A DNA stretch of 64,000 bases, from assembly GCF_900113745.1 (NCBI RefSeq), contig NZ_FOQL01000002.1:372001-436000 (forward strand), read 5' to 3'. Shown here piece by piece: positions 54,747 to 64,000 of the stretch. Positions within the stretch are counted from its first letter, which is position 1. Every line of letters begins with the position of its first letter. This stretch comes from Pseudomonas guineae (GTDB lineage: Bacteria > Pseudomonadota > Gammaproteobacteria > Pseudomonadales > Pseudomonadaceae). Made by a program: the position numbers and the translations under genes. Below the pieces are notes generated by a model. That model was given only the letters and a program-made list of their open reading frames with translations. It was not told the origin of the DNA and did not search any database.

Positions 54747-54831
54747 CCGATAGGTCTGCGTGTTTTTTTGCACTTATCCATACAGCGCAGGTCGTTAGGC
54801 TGGTACCTTCACGACATAAAGGAGCCAGCTT

Positions 54832-55830
54832 ATGGGCCTGCTAATAGATGGACAATGGCGAGACCAGTGGTACGACACCGGTGATTCCGGGCGCTTCCAG
54901 CGTGAAGAGGCACAGCACCGCCACTGGATCACCGCCGACGGTGCACCCGGCCCCAGCGGCGAAGGTGGTTTTGCTGCCGAACCCGGGCGCTATCATCTGT
55001 ATGTCTCGCTTGCCTGCCCTTGGGCACATCGCACGCTGATCCTGCGCGAGCTCAAAAACCTACAACCGCTAATTGGCGTGTCGGTGGTCAGTTGGCTGAT
55101 GCGCGATCATGGCTGGACCTTCGACGCTAAGCACGGTGCCAGCGGTGATGCCCTTAACGACCTAACCTACCTACATCAGCGCTACAAAGTCGACGATGCG
55201 CACTACACGGGGCGGGTCACCGTCCCCCTGTTATGGGACACACAGCGCGAGTGCATCGTCAGTAACGAGTCGGCCGAGATCATTCGCATGCTCAACGGCG
55301 CCTTCGATGAGCTAACCGATAATCGCCTGGACTTTTACCCAGAGCACCTGCGCAAGCAGATCGACGCCTTGAATGACCGCATCTACCCCGCCATCAACAA
55401 CGGTGTCTATCGTGCTGGTTTTGCCACGTGCCAGGCCGCTTATGAAGAAGCCTTTGATGAACTGTTCGCGACTCTGGATAGCCTAGATGCAAGCCTAGGC
55501 AGCCGTCGCTATTTAGCTGGCGAGCATCTGACTGAAGCAGATATACGCCTGTTCACCAGCTTGATTCGCTTCGATGCGGTTTACCACGGTCACTTCAAAT
55601 GCAACCTGCGCCTGCTGGAGGACTACCCTAACCTGTCCAACTGGTTGCGCGAGCTGTACCAGTGGCCAGGGGTTGCCAAGACCGTGGACTTCACTCACAT
55701 CAAAAGTCACTACTACGCCAGCCACGCCACGATTAACCCGACCGGTGTAATCCCTAAGGGGCCATCGTTACTTTTGGAACGGTCGCACGACCGTGAGCGC
55801 TTGCCTGGCAAGGGCATTTACCAACGCTGA
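54832..55830 (+). CDS. yqjG: Glutathionyl-hydroquinone reductase
   Basis: A 332-residue xi-class glutathione transferase (ECM4/YqjG family). The catalytic Cys lies in SLACPWAHRTLILR, with the W-E/D-S loop of the thioredoxin-like half in CIVSNESAEIIRML, and an all-helical second half. It reduces glutathionyl-hydroquinones. ATG 54832 has AAAGGAG before it. It is a monocistronic unit convergent with cysG; no strong terminator is seen in the 45-bp gap. Confidence 0.92.
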   Translation: MGLLIDGQWRDQWYDTGDSGRFQREEAQHRHWITADGAPGPSGEGGFAAEPGRYHLYVSLACPWAHRTLILRELKNLQPLIGVSVVSWLMRDHGWTFDAKHGASGDALNDLTYLHQRYKVDDAHYTGRVTVPLLWDTQRECIVSNESAEIIRMLNGAFDELTDNRLDFYPEHLRKQIDALNDRIYPAINNGVYRAGFATCQAAYEEAFDELFATLDSLDASLGSRRYLAGEHLTEADIRLFTSLIRFDAVYHGHFKCNLRLLEDYPNLSNWLRELYQWPGVAKTVDFTHIKSHYYASHATINPTGVIPKGPSLLLERSHDRERLPGKGIYQR

Positions 55831-55875
55831 TAGTAGCTGGGGCCCTGATGAAGGGACCCAGGCAGCTGCCAAAAC

Positions 55876-57270
55876 TCAATCCCGACCAGTGGCGTCTTCA
55901 AACCATGCGAGCTTTTCGCGCAGCTGCACCACACCACCGACTATAACCAGGGTTGGCGCACGCACGTCGTGCTCAGCGACCAATTCAGCCAGGTTAGCCA
56001 ATGTGCCGGTAAACACTCTCTGGTTCTGTGTAGTGCCCTGCTGGATCAATGCCGCTGGAGTTGTTGCAGCGCGGCCATGGGCAATCAGTTGCTGGCAAAT
56101 CATCGGCAGACCCACCAACCCCATATAGAACACCAGGGTCTGGCTGGAAGAGGTGAGTTCGTGCCAAGGCAAATTACTGCTGCCATCTTTCAGGTGCCCG
56201 GTGACAAAACGCACCGACTGCGCATGATCGCGGTGGGTCAGCGGAATGCCCGCATAGGCGGCGCAGCCTGAAGCCGCGGTGATGCCGGGAACCACTTGAA
56301 ACGGTATGCCGTGGGCGGCCAGCTCTTCAATCTCTTCGCCACCACGACCAAAAATAAACGGATCGCCACCCTTCAGGCGCAACACCCGCTTACCTTCTTT
56401 AGCCAACGTGACGAGGCGTTGGTTAATTTGATCCTGCGGCAGTGCATGCTCAGCGCGCTGCTTGCCAACATAGATACGCTCGGCATCGCGGCGGCACAGC
56501 TCGATGATCGCCGGGGCGACTAGGCGGTCATACAACACCACATCGGCCTGCTGCATCAGGCGCAAGGCACGGAAGGTCAGTAGATCAGGATCGCCCGGCC
56601 CGGCGCCAACCAGATATACCTCACCCAACGCGCGTGGGGCAATCCCGGCAATTTTCTCTTCCAGCAGGCGCTCACCTTCCTGCAGTTTACCCGCGAATAC
56701 GCTTTCAGCCACTTGACCTTGGAAGACGTCTTCCCAGAACACTCGGCGCTGTTGCACATCAGGGAAAAGCCCTTTGACCTGGGCACGAAAACGCTTCGCT
56801 AGGCCGGCTAATTGGCCATAAGTCGCGGGAATCCATGTTTCTATTTTGGCCCGTATGAGTCGCGCTAGAACTGGCGCATCGCCGCCGCTGGTAATCGCCA
56901 CGATTAACGGCGAGCGGTCGACGATGGCTGGGAAAATAACACTGCAGAGCTTCGGCGCGTCCACCACATTGACCGGAATACCCAGCGCTTGGGCCTCGGC
57001 CGAAATGTGCGCGTTCAGTGGCTCGTCGTCCGTCGCAGCAATGATCAGCGTCACCCCTTGCAGGTCGATCGACTGATAATCGCGCAGCAACACCTCGCCA
57101 TGTCTGGCTAAGGCCATTTCGCGCAACTCATCCCGTATCTCGGGGGCCACTACCCGCAGCTTGGCGCCGGCATCACTGAGTAAGCGCGCCTTACGCACGG
57201 CGACTTCACCGCCACCGACCACCAGTACCAGGCGATCCTGCAGTTTGTGAAACAGGGGCAGAAAATCCAT
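55876..57270 (-). CDS. cysG: Siroheme synthase CysG (fused dehydrogenase/ferrochelatase and methyltransferase)
   Basis: A 464-residue trifunctional enzyme. The N-terminal [21 protein letters not shown] is the NAD-dependent precorrin-2 dehydrogenase/ferrochelatase half (about 1-210). The C-terminal SUMT half has [15 protein letters not shown], and [18 protein letters not shown]. It turns uroporphyrinogen III into siroheme for sulfite and nitrite reductases. Start is ATG 57270; the 30-bp longer frame has no ribosome site. It lies 73 bp after serS, probably cotranscribed. Confidence 0.95.
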   Translation of the reverse strand: MDFLPLFHKLQDRLVLVVGGGEVAVRKARLLSDAGAKLRVVAPEIRDELREMALARHGEVLLRDYQSIDLQGVTLIIAATDDEPLNAHISAEAQALGIPVNVVDAPKLCSVIFPAIVDRSPLIVAITSGGDAPVLARLIRAKIETWIPATYGQLAGLAKRFRAQVKGLFPDVQQRRVFWEDVFQGQVAESVFAGKLQEGERLLEEKIAGIAPRALGEVYLVGAGPGDPDLLTFRALRLMQQADVVLYDRLVAPAIIELCRRDAERIYVGKQRAEHALPQDQINQRLVTLAKEGKRVLRLKGGDPFIFGRGGEEIEELAAHGIPFQVVPGITAASGCAAYAGIPLTHRDHAQSVRFVTGHLKDGSSNLPWHELTSSSQTLVFYMGLVGLPMICQQLIAHGRAATTPAALIQQGTTQNQRVFTGTLANLAELVAEHDVRAPTLVIVGGVVQLREKLAWFEDATGRD

Positions 57271-57343
57271 GACGCGCGCTCTCAATCGGGTAAACAAAAC
57301 GAGGCGGCATTGGCCGCCCCGTTGCAGGTGACAGAAATCTGGA

Positions 57344-58633
<1,290 letters not shown>

Positions 58634-58750
58634 TCAACACATCACAAGGGTTTGCATGGCCGTGGCCATGACGCGCAATGTCGCGCAGTTTAAGGCCTTA
58701 CCCGGGTTTGGTGCCACTTCAGGGGGCCGGCGGCGGCTAACAGAGCGGGT

Positions 58751-59131
58751 TTAATGGCTTAGACGAGCCAGAACAAAACCTGCCCAGACCGCAAGGACAC
58801 CGCCGAGGATGCTGCACAACAGGTAAGCGAGCGCTTCATTGAGGCGACCGCCTTCAAACAGCTTGAGCAACTCAAGACTGAATGACGAAAAGGTCGTGAA
58901 GCCCCCGAGCAGACCAATGACCAGGCCACCGCGCAACTCGATCGGCAGGTCGGTACGCAGCAGCAGCAAGCCGGAGAACAGACCGATCAGTAGGCAACCG
59001 ACGATATTGACGGTGAAGGTGCCCAGGTAAAAGTGCCGCGGCCAGTGGGAGGCAACCCAGCTAGCGGTCAGAAAACGCAGCACTGAACCCACCGCACCGC
59101 CTAGGGCAACGGCCAAGGCCATGCGAATCAT
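58751..59131 (-). CDS. crcB: Fluoride ion channel CrcB
   Basis: A 126-residue small inner-membrane protein with four helices. [11 protein letters not shown] and the conserved [17 protein letters not shown] with Phe/Thr residues lining the pore are typical of the dual-topology Fluc channels that export fluoride. Its start overlaps the rarA stop by 4 bp, so it is translated with rarA and is unlikely to have its own fluoride riboswitch. Confidence 0.94.
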   Translation of the reverse strand: MIRMALAVALGGAVGSVLRFLTASWVASHWPRHFYLGTFTVNIVGCLLIGLFSGLLLLRTDLPIELRGGLVIGLLGGFTTFSSFSLELLKLFEGGRLNEALAYLLCSILGGVLAVWAGFVLARLSH

Positions 59132-60453
59132 GTTTTTCTCCGTTGACGAGGACTGTTACGGTCCTGACTTTTCAAGTGCTGCAGCTTGTCGCGAATTTTA
59201 AGCTCCAAGCCGCGTGGCACGGGCTGGTAGTACTCACGTGGTTCGAATGCCTCGGGGAAATAATCCTCACCAGCGGCATAGGCATCAGGCTCATCGTGGG
59301 CATAGCGGTATTCGTCGCCGTAGCCTAACTGCTTCATCAATTTGGTGGGCGCGTTGCGCAGGTGCAGCGGCACCTCTTGCGAGCCATGCTCAGCCGCATC
59401 GCGCTTGGCTGCGTTGAAGGCGTTATAGACCGCGTTACTTTTCGGTGCACAGGCTAGATAGATAATCGCCTGGGCTACGGCCAGCTCGCCCTCAGGACTA
59501 CCCAAACGTTCTTGCACATCCCAGGCATTCAGACAGAGCGTCAGTGCCCGCGGGTCCGCATTGCCGATGTCCTCACTGGCCATGCGTACCACGCGACGGG
59601 CGATGTACAGCGGGTCGCAGCCGCCATCGAGCATGCGCGCAAACCAATACAGCGCACCGTCTGGGCTGGAGCCACGCACGGACTTGTGCAAGGCGGAAAT
59701 CTGGTCATAAAAGGCTTCGCCGCCTTTATCGAAGCGGCGTTGAGTATCACCCAGTAAATTGAGCAATAACGCGCTGCCGATCTCGCTGCCGTCTTCGGCG
59801 AGGTCGGCAGCGTTTTCCAGAAAGTTGAGCAGGCGCCGACCGTCACCATCGGCGGCGGCTTGGAGGATCTTAAAGCTCTCCTCAGGCAAGCTTAATTGGC
59901 GCTCACCGAGTCCCTTCGGGTCACTTAAGGCGCGATCAACCAGCTTGCGCAGGGCGGTCTCATCGAGACTTTTCAGCACGTACACACGGGCACGTGAGAG
60001 CAAGGCGTTGTTCAGCTCGAACGAGGGATTTTCCGTGGTCGCGCCAATAAAGATCAGCGTGCCGTCTTCGACATAGGGCAGGAAAGCATCTTGCTGCGAT
60101 TTGTTGAAGCGGTGCACTTCATCGACAAACAGGATGGTTTGCCGACCATATTGCGCCGCATGTTGCTGGGCGACTTCCACGGCCTGACGAATTTCCTTAA
60201 CCCCAGACAGCACGGCGGAAATCGTTTCAAAATGCGCGTCAGACACCTGTGCTAACAAACGCGCCAGAGTGGTCTTGCCCACGCCCGGCGGACCCCAGAA
60301 GATCATCGAGTGCAGCGCACCCTGCTCCAACGCCTCACGCAAGGGCTTACCACGGGCGAGCAAATGCTCCTGCCCAACATACTCATCCAAGCTCGCTGCG
60401 CGCAGGCGAGCGGCGAGCGGCTGAGCGACAGACGCCTTGCGAAACAGATCCAT
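59128..60453 (-). CDS. rarA: Replication-associated recombination protein RarA
   Basis: A 441-residue AAA+ ATPase (MgsA/Mgs1/WRNIP1 family). Walker A is GPPGVGKTT, Walker [18 protein letters not shown], sensor 1 GATTENPSF; the C-terminal tetramerisation part has [17 protein letters not shown] and [12 protein letters not shown]. It acts at stalled forks. The gene lies between lolA and crcB, as in P. aeruginosa, within a single minus-strand run. Confidence 0.95.
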   Translation of the reverse strand: MDLFRKASVAQPLAARLRAASLDEYVGQEHLLARGKPLREALEQGALHSMIFWGPPGVGKTTLARLLAQVSDAHFETISAVLSGVKEIRQAVEVAQQHAAQYGRQTILFVDEVHRFNKSQQDAFLPYVEDGTLIFIGATTENPSFELNNALLSRARVYVLKSLDETALRKLVDRALSDPKGLGERQLSLPEESFKILQAAADGDGRRLLNFLENAADLAEDGSEIGSALLLNLLGDTQRRFDKGGEAFYDQISALHKSVRGSSPDGALYWFARMLDGGCDPLYIARRVVRMASEDIGNADPRALTLCLNAWDVQERLGSPEGELAVAQAIIYLACAPKSNAVYNAFNAAKRDAAEHGSQEVPLHLRNAPTKLMKQLGYGDEYRYAHDEPDAYAAGEDYFPEAFEPREYYQPVPRGLELKIRDKLQHLKSQDRNSPRQRRKT

Positions 60454-60485
60454 GATCGGGGTAACGCCTCTCGCTCTTGAGCTAT

Positions 60486-61112
60486 TTACTCTTGAATCAC
60501 GTCCGCGCCGGCCGGAATCTCGAAGGTGAACTGCGCGTTGTCTTGTGGCTCATTCATTTTCACGTTGAGGAAAAGAATGTTGGTGCGCTGACCGATGCTG
60601 TCGATCAGCTGCATGTCGTTAAGTACGCTATTACGGAACGACAAGCGCAGGCTGTCAAACAGGGTGTCTTTGGATTTTGGCTTAAGAATGAAGTCGACCA
60701 CATTGCCGCCTTCTTTGTGGCTAATTTCGAAGTTCTCACGGATCTTCGAGACGTCACCCGATAGCAGCAGCGCCGGGGTATGAGTCAGACGCTGATCGAG
60801 GGTCTGGATGGTTACTTGTTGTAGGTCTGGGTCATACAACCAGACTTTCTCACCGTTAGAGACCAACAGTTGCTCCATCGGAGCATCGGTGTGCCAGCGA
60901 AACAGGCCAGGGCGCTTGAGCACAAGTTGGCCTGAGGTTTCCTGCAGCTGAGTGCCGCCGCCATCCAGGGTCAGCTGGGAAAAGCGCGCAGTAATGGTTT
61001 GCGCCTGGTTAAGTAATACGGTCAAACGCTGTACCGCGACTTCATCATCAGCTACGGCGGCAACACTGGTAAAGCTCAATACGGTCAGCAACAGCATGCG
61101 AATCAGGCGCAT
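60486..61112 (-). CDS. lolA: Outer-membrane lipoprotein carrier LolA
   Basis: A 208-residue periplasmic chaperone. The Sec signal peptide [21 protein letters not shown] ends before DDEVAVQRL. The mature protein has the [10 protein letters not shown] and [12 protein letters not shown] patterns typical of LolA, which takes lipoproteins from LolCDE to LolB. The start at ATG 61112 has GGAG close by; the longer frame has no ribosome site. It lies between ftsK and rarA in one minus-strand run. Confidence 0.94.
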   Translation of the reverse strand: MRLIRMLLLTVLSFTSVAAVADDEVAVQRLTVLLNQAQTITARFSQLTLDGGGTQLQETSGQLVLKRPGLFRWHTDAPMEQLLVSNGEKVWLYDPDLQQVTIQTLDQRLTHTPALLLSGDVSKIRENFEISHKEGGNVVDFILKPKSKDTLFDSLRLSFRNSVLNDMQLIDSIGQRTNILFLNVKMNEPQDNAQFTFEIPAGADVIQE

Positions 61113-61141
61113 GGGACTCCTTATCAATTCAGGGCAAGGTA

Positions 61142-63541
61142 TTAATCGCGAACAGGGCTAGGTGCTATGACCTCGCGAGAGCCATTTGTGTTCATTGAGG
61201 TTACGACACCGGCCATTTCCATGGCCTCAATCATTCGTGCGGCGCGGTTGTAGCCAATTTTCAGTTTGCGCTGCACGGCGGAAATCGACGCGCGGCGGCT
61301 CTCGAGGACAAAGTTGACCGCTTCATCGTAGAGCGCATCGGTCTCGCTGTCTTCGCCACCCTCGCCGCTGCCTTCGAAACCACTGCCGGCCTCCTCAGCA
61401 CCATTAAGAATTTCCTCGATATAGTCCGGCGTACCGCGCTGCTTCCAGGCCTCGACGACCCGATGGACTTCTTCGTCGGAAACAAAAGCGCCGTGGACGC
61501 GGATCGGCAAGCTCGTACCCGGCGGCATATATAGCATGTCACCGTGGCCAAGCAGCTGTTCGGCGCCGCCTTGATCAAGAATGGTACGTGAGTCGATCTT
61601 GCTCGAAACCTGAAACGCCATTCGGGTAGGGATGTTGGCCTTGATCAGACCGGTGATCACATCGACCGAGGGACGCTGCGTAGCTAGAATCAGGTGAATC
61701 CCCGCCGCACGGGCTTTTTGCGCGATACGCGCGATCAGCTCTTCAACCTTTTTACCAACAATCATCATCATGTCGGCGAACTCATCGACCACCACCACGA
61801 TGGTGGGCAGAGGTTTCAGCAGCGGTGCTTCGTCGTGCATGCTTTCGCGCTTGTACAGCGGGTCAGAAAGCGGTTCGCCTGCCTCGATGGCATCTTTGAC
61901 CTTACGGTTAAAGCCAGCCAGGTTGCGCACGCCCATTTTCGACATCAGCTTATAGCGGCGTTCCATCTCGGCCACCGACCAACGCAAAGCATTAGCGGCC
62001 TCTTTCATGTCGGTGACGACAGGGCATAGCAGGTGCGGAATACCTTCGTAGATCGACAGCTCGAGCATCTTTGGATCGATCATAATCAAGCGCGCCTCTT
62101 CTGGCGTCGACTTGAACAGGATCGACAAAATCATCGCGTTAACTCCGACCGACTTTCCGGAACCGGTGGTACCGGCTACCAACAAGTGAGGCATCTTCGC
62201 CAGGTCGGTAATCACCGGTTTACCGCCGATGTCATGGCCTAGCGCCAGAGTCACCGGAGACTTGGCCTCATCATATTCAGGTGACGACAATACTTCGGAG
62301 AAGCGCACAATCTGTCGGTCTTCGTTGGGTATCTCGATACCGACCGTGGTTTTACCTGGAATAACTTCTACGACGCGCACGCTGATGATCGCCATCGAGC
62401 GCGCCAAGTCTTTGGCCAGGCCGGAAATACGGCTGACTTTGATCCCCGCTGCGGGCTGGATCTCGAAGCGGGTAATCACCGGGCCCGGATGAACGGACTC
62501 GACGATAACCTCGACGCCAAATTCCTTGAGTTTGATTTCCAGCAGACGTGACATGGCCTCAAGGTATTCGGGCGAATATTTCTTCTGTACTTTTTCAGCC
62601 ACATCGAGGATCGAGATCGGCGGCAAGCTACCAGCTAGAGCGCTGTCTTCGAAGAGATTGACCTGTTTTTCTTTGAGTACACGCTTGCTGGGCTCAGTTT
62701 CTTTCGGCGCAACTGAAGGAGCGATGACCGGCGCTGCGCGGTTAACACGCTCACTCATGTGTTTGCTTAGCGATTCTTCGCGCTGAATAAGGCGTTCTTT
62801 GACTTTAGCTTGCTCGCGACGGTCCAGCACTATCGGTGCGGACACGTCACTGACACGCTCATCGACCTCGCGCAGCTGCGCAACCAACTGCTTACGCTCA
62901 AGCCGAGCATTCCACCAGCGATTGGCCAGGCTCTGAATAAGCTCGATCAAATCCAGAGTGATTTTGCCGGTCAAGTCCATCACCTTGAACCAGGATAAGT
63001 CGGCAAACACGGTCAATCCGAAAAGAAAAAACGCAATCAACAGTAGCGTGCTGCCCTGCACGTTCAACCCATTAATAGCCAGCTGGCCAAGGCTTTCACC
63101 CAGTGCACCACCAGCAGAAGCTGGCATGCTCGAACCGGCATCAAAGTGGATAAATGCCAGCGCAGCCCCGGACAGCACCAGAAACATCAGGCCAATCAGG
63201 CGCCAGGAAAACAGCCAGCCGCTCCACTGCCACGGCTGATGGCGTGCGCGGAATACCTGTAAGGTTTTGACGGCCAGCAGCAGCGGGAAAACATAGGCGA
63301 AATAGCCTAGCGCCATAAACAAAATATCGGCAAACCAGGCGCCCGCGCGGCCGGCTGAGTTCTGTACTTGTTCAACATTACTGGTGTGGGTCCAACCCGG
63401 ATCCGCCGCATCGTAAGTCAGCAGTGCCATCCACAAATAAAGGCAAAGCGCGCCCAAGCCAATCAATGCGCCTTCTTTTAATCGATAAGGCAGTTGCTGA
63501 CGCCAGAGAGGGAGTTGGGCGGTTGGGCTAGATTTCTTCAA
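61142..63541 (-). CDS. ftsK: DNA translocase FtsK
   Basis: A 799-residue septal DNA pump. Four or five N-terminal helices (about residues 20-190), then a linker shorter than the E. coli one, then the RecA-like motor with Walker [14 protein letters not shown], and Walker [13 protein letters not shown]. The C-terminal gamma winged helix ([23 protein letters not shown]) reads KOPS octamers. FtsK moves DNA toward dif and activates XerCD there. In this window its target dif is 30 kb away and KOPS-like octamers point to it. Confidence 0.97.
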   Translation of the reverse strand: MKKSSPTAQLPLWRQQLPYRLKEGALIGLGALCLYLWMALLTYDAADPGWTHTSNVEQVQNSAGRAGAWFADILFMALGYFAYVFPLLLAVKTLQVFRARHQPWQWSGWLFSWRLIGLMFLVLSGAALAFIHFDAGSSMPASAGGALGESLGQLAINGLNVQGSTLLLIAFFLFGLTVFADLSWFKVMDLTGKITLDLIELIQSLANRWWNARLERKQLVAQLREVDERVSDVSAPIVLDRREQAKVKERLIQREESLSKHMSERVNRAAPVIAPSVAPKETEPSKRVLKEKQVNLFEDSALAGSLPPISILDVAEKVQKKYSPEYLEAMSRLLEIKLKEFGVEVIVESVHPGPVITRFEIQPAAGIKVSRISGLAKDLARSMAIISVRVVEVIPGKTTVGIEIPNEDRQIVRFSEVLSSPEYDEAKSPVTLALGHDIGGKPVITDLAKMPHLLVAGTTGSGKSVGVNAMILSILFKSTPEEARLIMIDPKMLELSIYEGIPHLLCPVVTDMKEAANALRWSVAEMERRYKLMSKMGVRNLAGFNRKVKDAIEAGEPLSDPLYKRESMHDEAPLLKPLPTIVVVVDEFADMMMIVGKKVEELIARIAQKARAAGIHLILATQRPSVDVITGLIKANIPTRMAFQVSSKIDSRTILDQGGAEQLLGHGDMLYMPPGTSLPIRVHGAFVSDEEVHRVVEAWKQRGTPDYIEEILNGAEEAGSGFEGSGEGGEDSETDALYDEAVNFVLESRRASISAVQRKLKIGYNRAARMIEAMEMAGVVTSMNTNGSREVIAPSPVRD

Positions 63542-63765
63542 AACGCATGTGTTCCTGCGCCAAAGACGCCGAATAGAGGATTAACAATTAAAATGTGTGG
63601 TGATTGTACGGGTTTAACCAGTCCGTGGAATGTTTCAGCCATTCGCTCAGGCAGGCTCAGGCGGTTGACTCCCGCTCTTTAGCCGCTTCGGTGTAGCATG
63701 TTGACCGATATCGTCCGTGCGGCTCAATTGGAGCATGCATTCTCTTTTGTGACAAAGGCTTATGA

Positions 63766-64000
<235 letters not shown>

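Overview
This window is chromosomal DNA of a Pseudomonas species. The gacA-uvrC-pgsA block, the tusDCBE operon, cysG, serS-crcB-rarA-lolA-ftsK-trxB, gor/galU and a complete mexS-mexT-mexEF-oprN locus all have the gene content and order familiar from that genus, and the codon use is GC-rich. Species cannot be fixed from the sequence alone.

Layout. (1) 1-6.4 kb: NAD-kinase-like protein, ABC exporter, EamA exporter, then an SDR and an aminoglycoside-phosphotransferase-like protein. (2) 6.7-17.7 kb: a purine/urate catabolism block (Tsx-like porin, urate permease, fossil of a second permease, puuD, allA, uraD, puuE, uraH, hypoxanthine/guanine-type permease, GntR/FCD regulator). A shared palindrome, TTGTRYACAA, stands in front of five of its transcription units. 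The allantoicase gene expected between allA and uraD is absent. (3) 17.8-26 kb: oprN, mexF, mexE, mexT and divergent mexS. (4) 26-30.6 kb: dicarboxylate-type symporter, SDR/LysR divergent pair, ProQ/FinO-domain protein.

(5) 30.7-31.85 kb: a 28-bp site at 30728-30755 that is the chromosome-dimer resolution site dif, so the window spans the replication terminus. GGGNAGGG octamers (KOPS-type) lie on the plus strand to the left of dif and mostly on the minus strand to the right. A tyrosine recombinase gene ends 28 bp from dif and is headed by a perfect 19-bp inverted repeat. (6) 32-35.5 kb: TRIC-type membrane protein, gor, VOC protein, galU.

(7) About 35.6-47.4 kb: an integrated P4-satellite-like island in the 3' end of tRNA-Leu(UAA). 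It carries a P4-type integrase, AlpA-like regulator, toprim primase, DUF927 helicase, an iteron-like array that may be its origin, a second integrase, a truncated DUF2971 gene and a large DUF4062-HEAT protein that is a candidate anti-phage defence gene. Its ends have duplicated tRNA-3'/terminator sequence and a 21-bp integrase-arm-like repeat. (8) 47.4-64 kb: tRNA-Leu, -Cys, -Gly, pgsA, uvrC, gacA, tRNA-Ser, yccA, tusDCBE, a TrpD2/YbiB protein, glutathionyl-hydroquinone reductase, cysG, serS, crcB, rarA, lolA, ftsK and the start of trxB.

The most promising points for follow-up are the dif/recombinase/inverted-repeat arrangement, the DUF4062-HEAT cargo gene, the iteron array in the island, and the purine regulon operators with short Arg-rich upstream ORFs. 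All assignments come from reading the sequence and recalled family knowledge; no database search was run.
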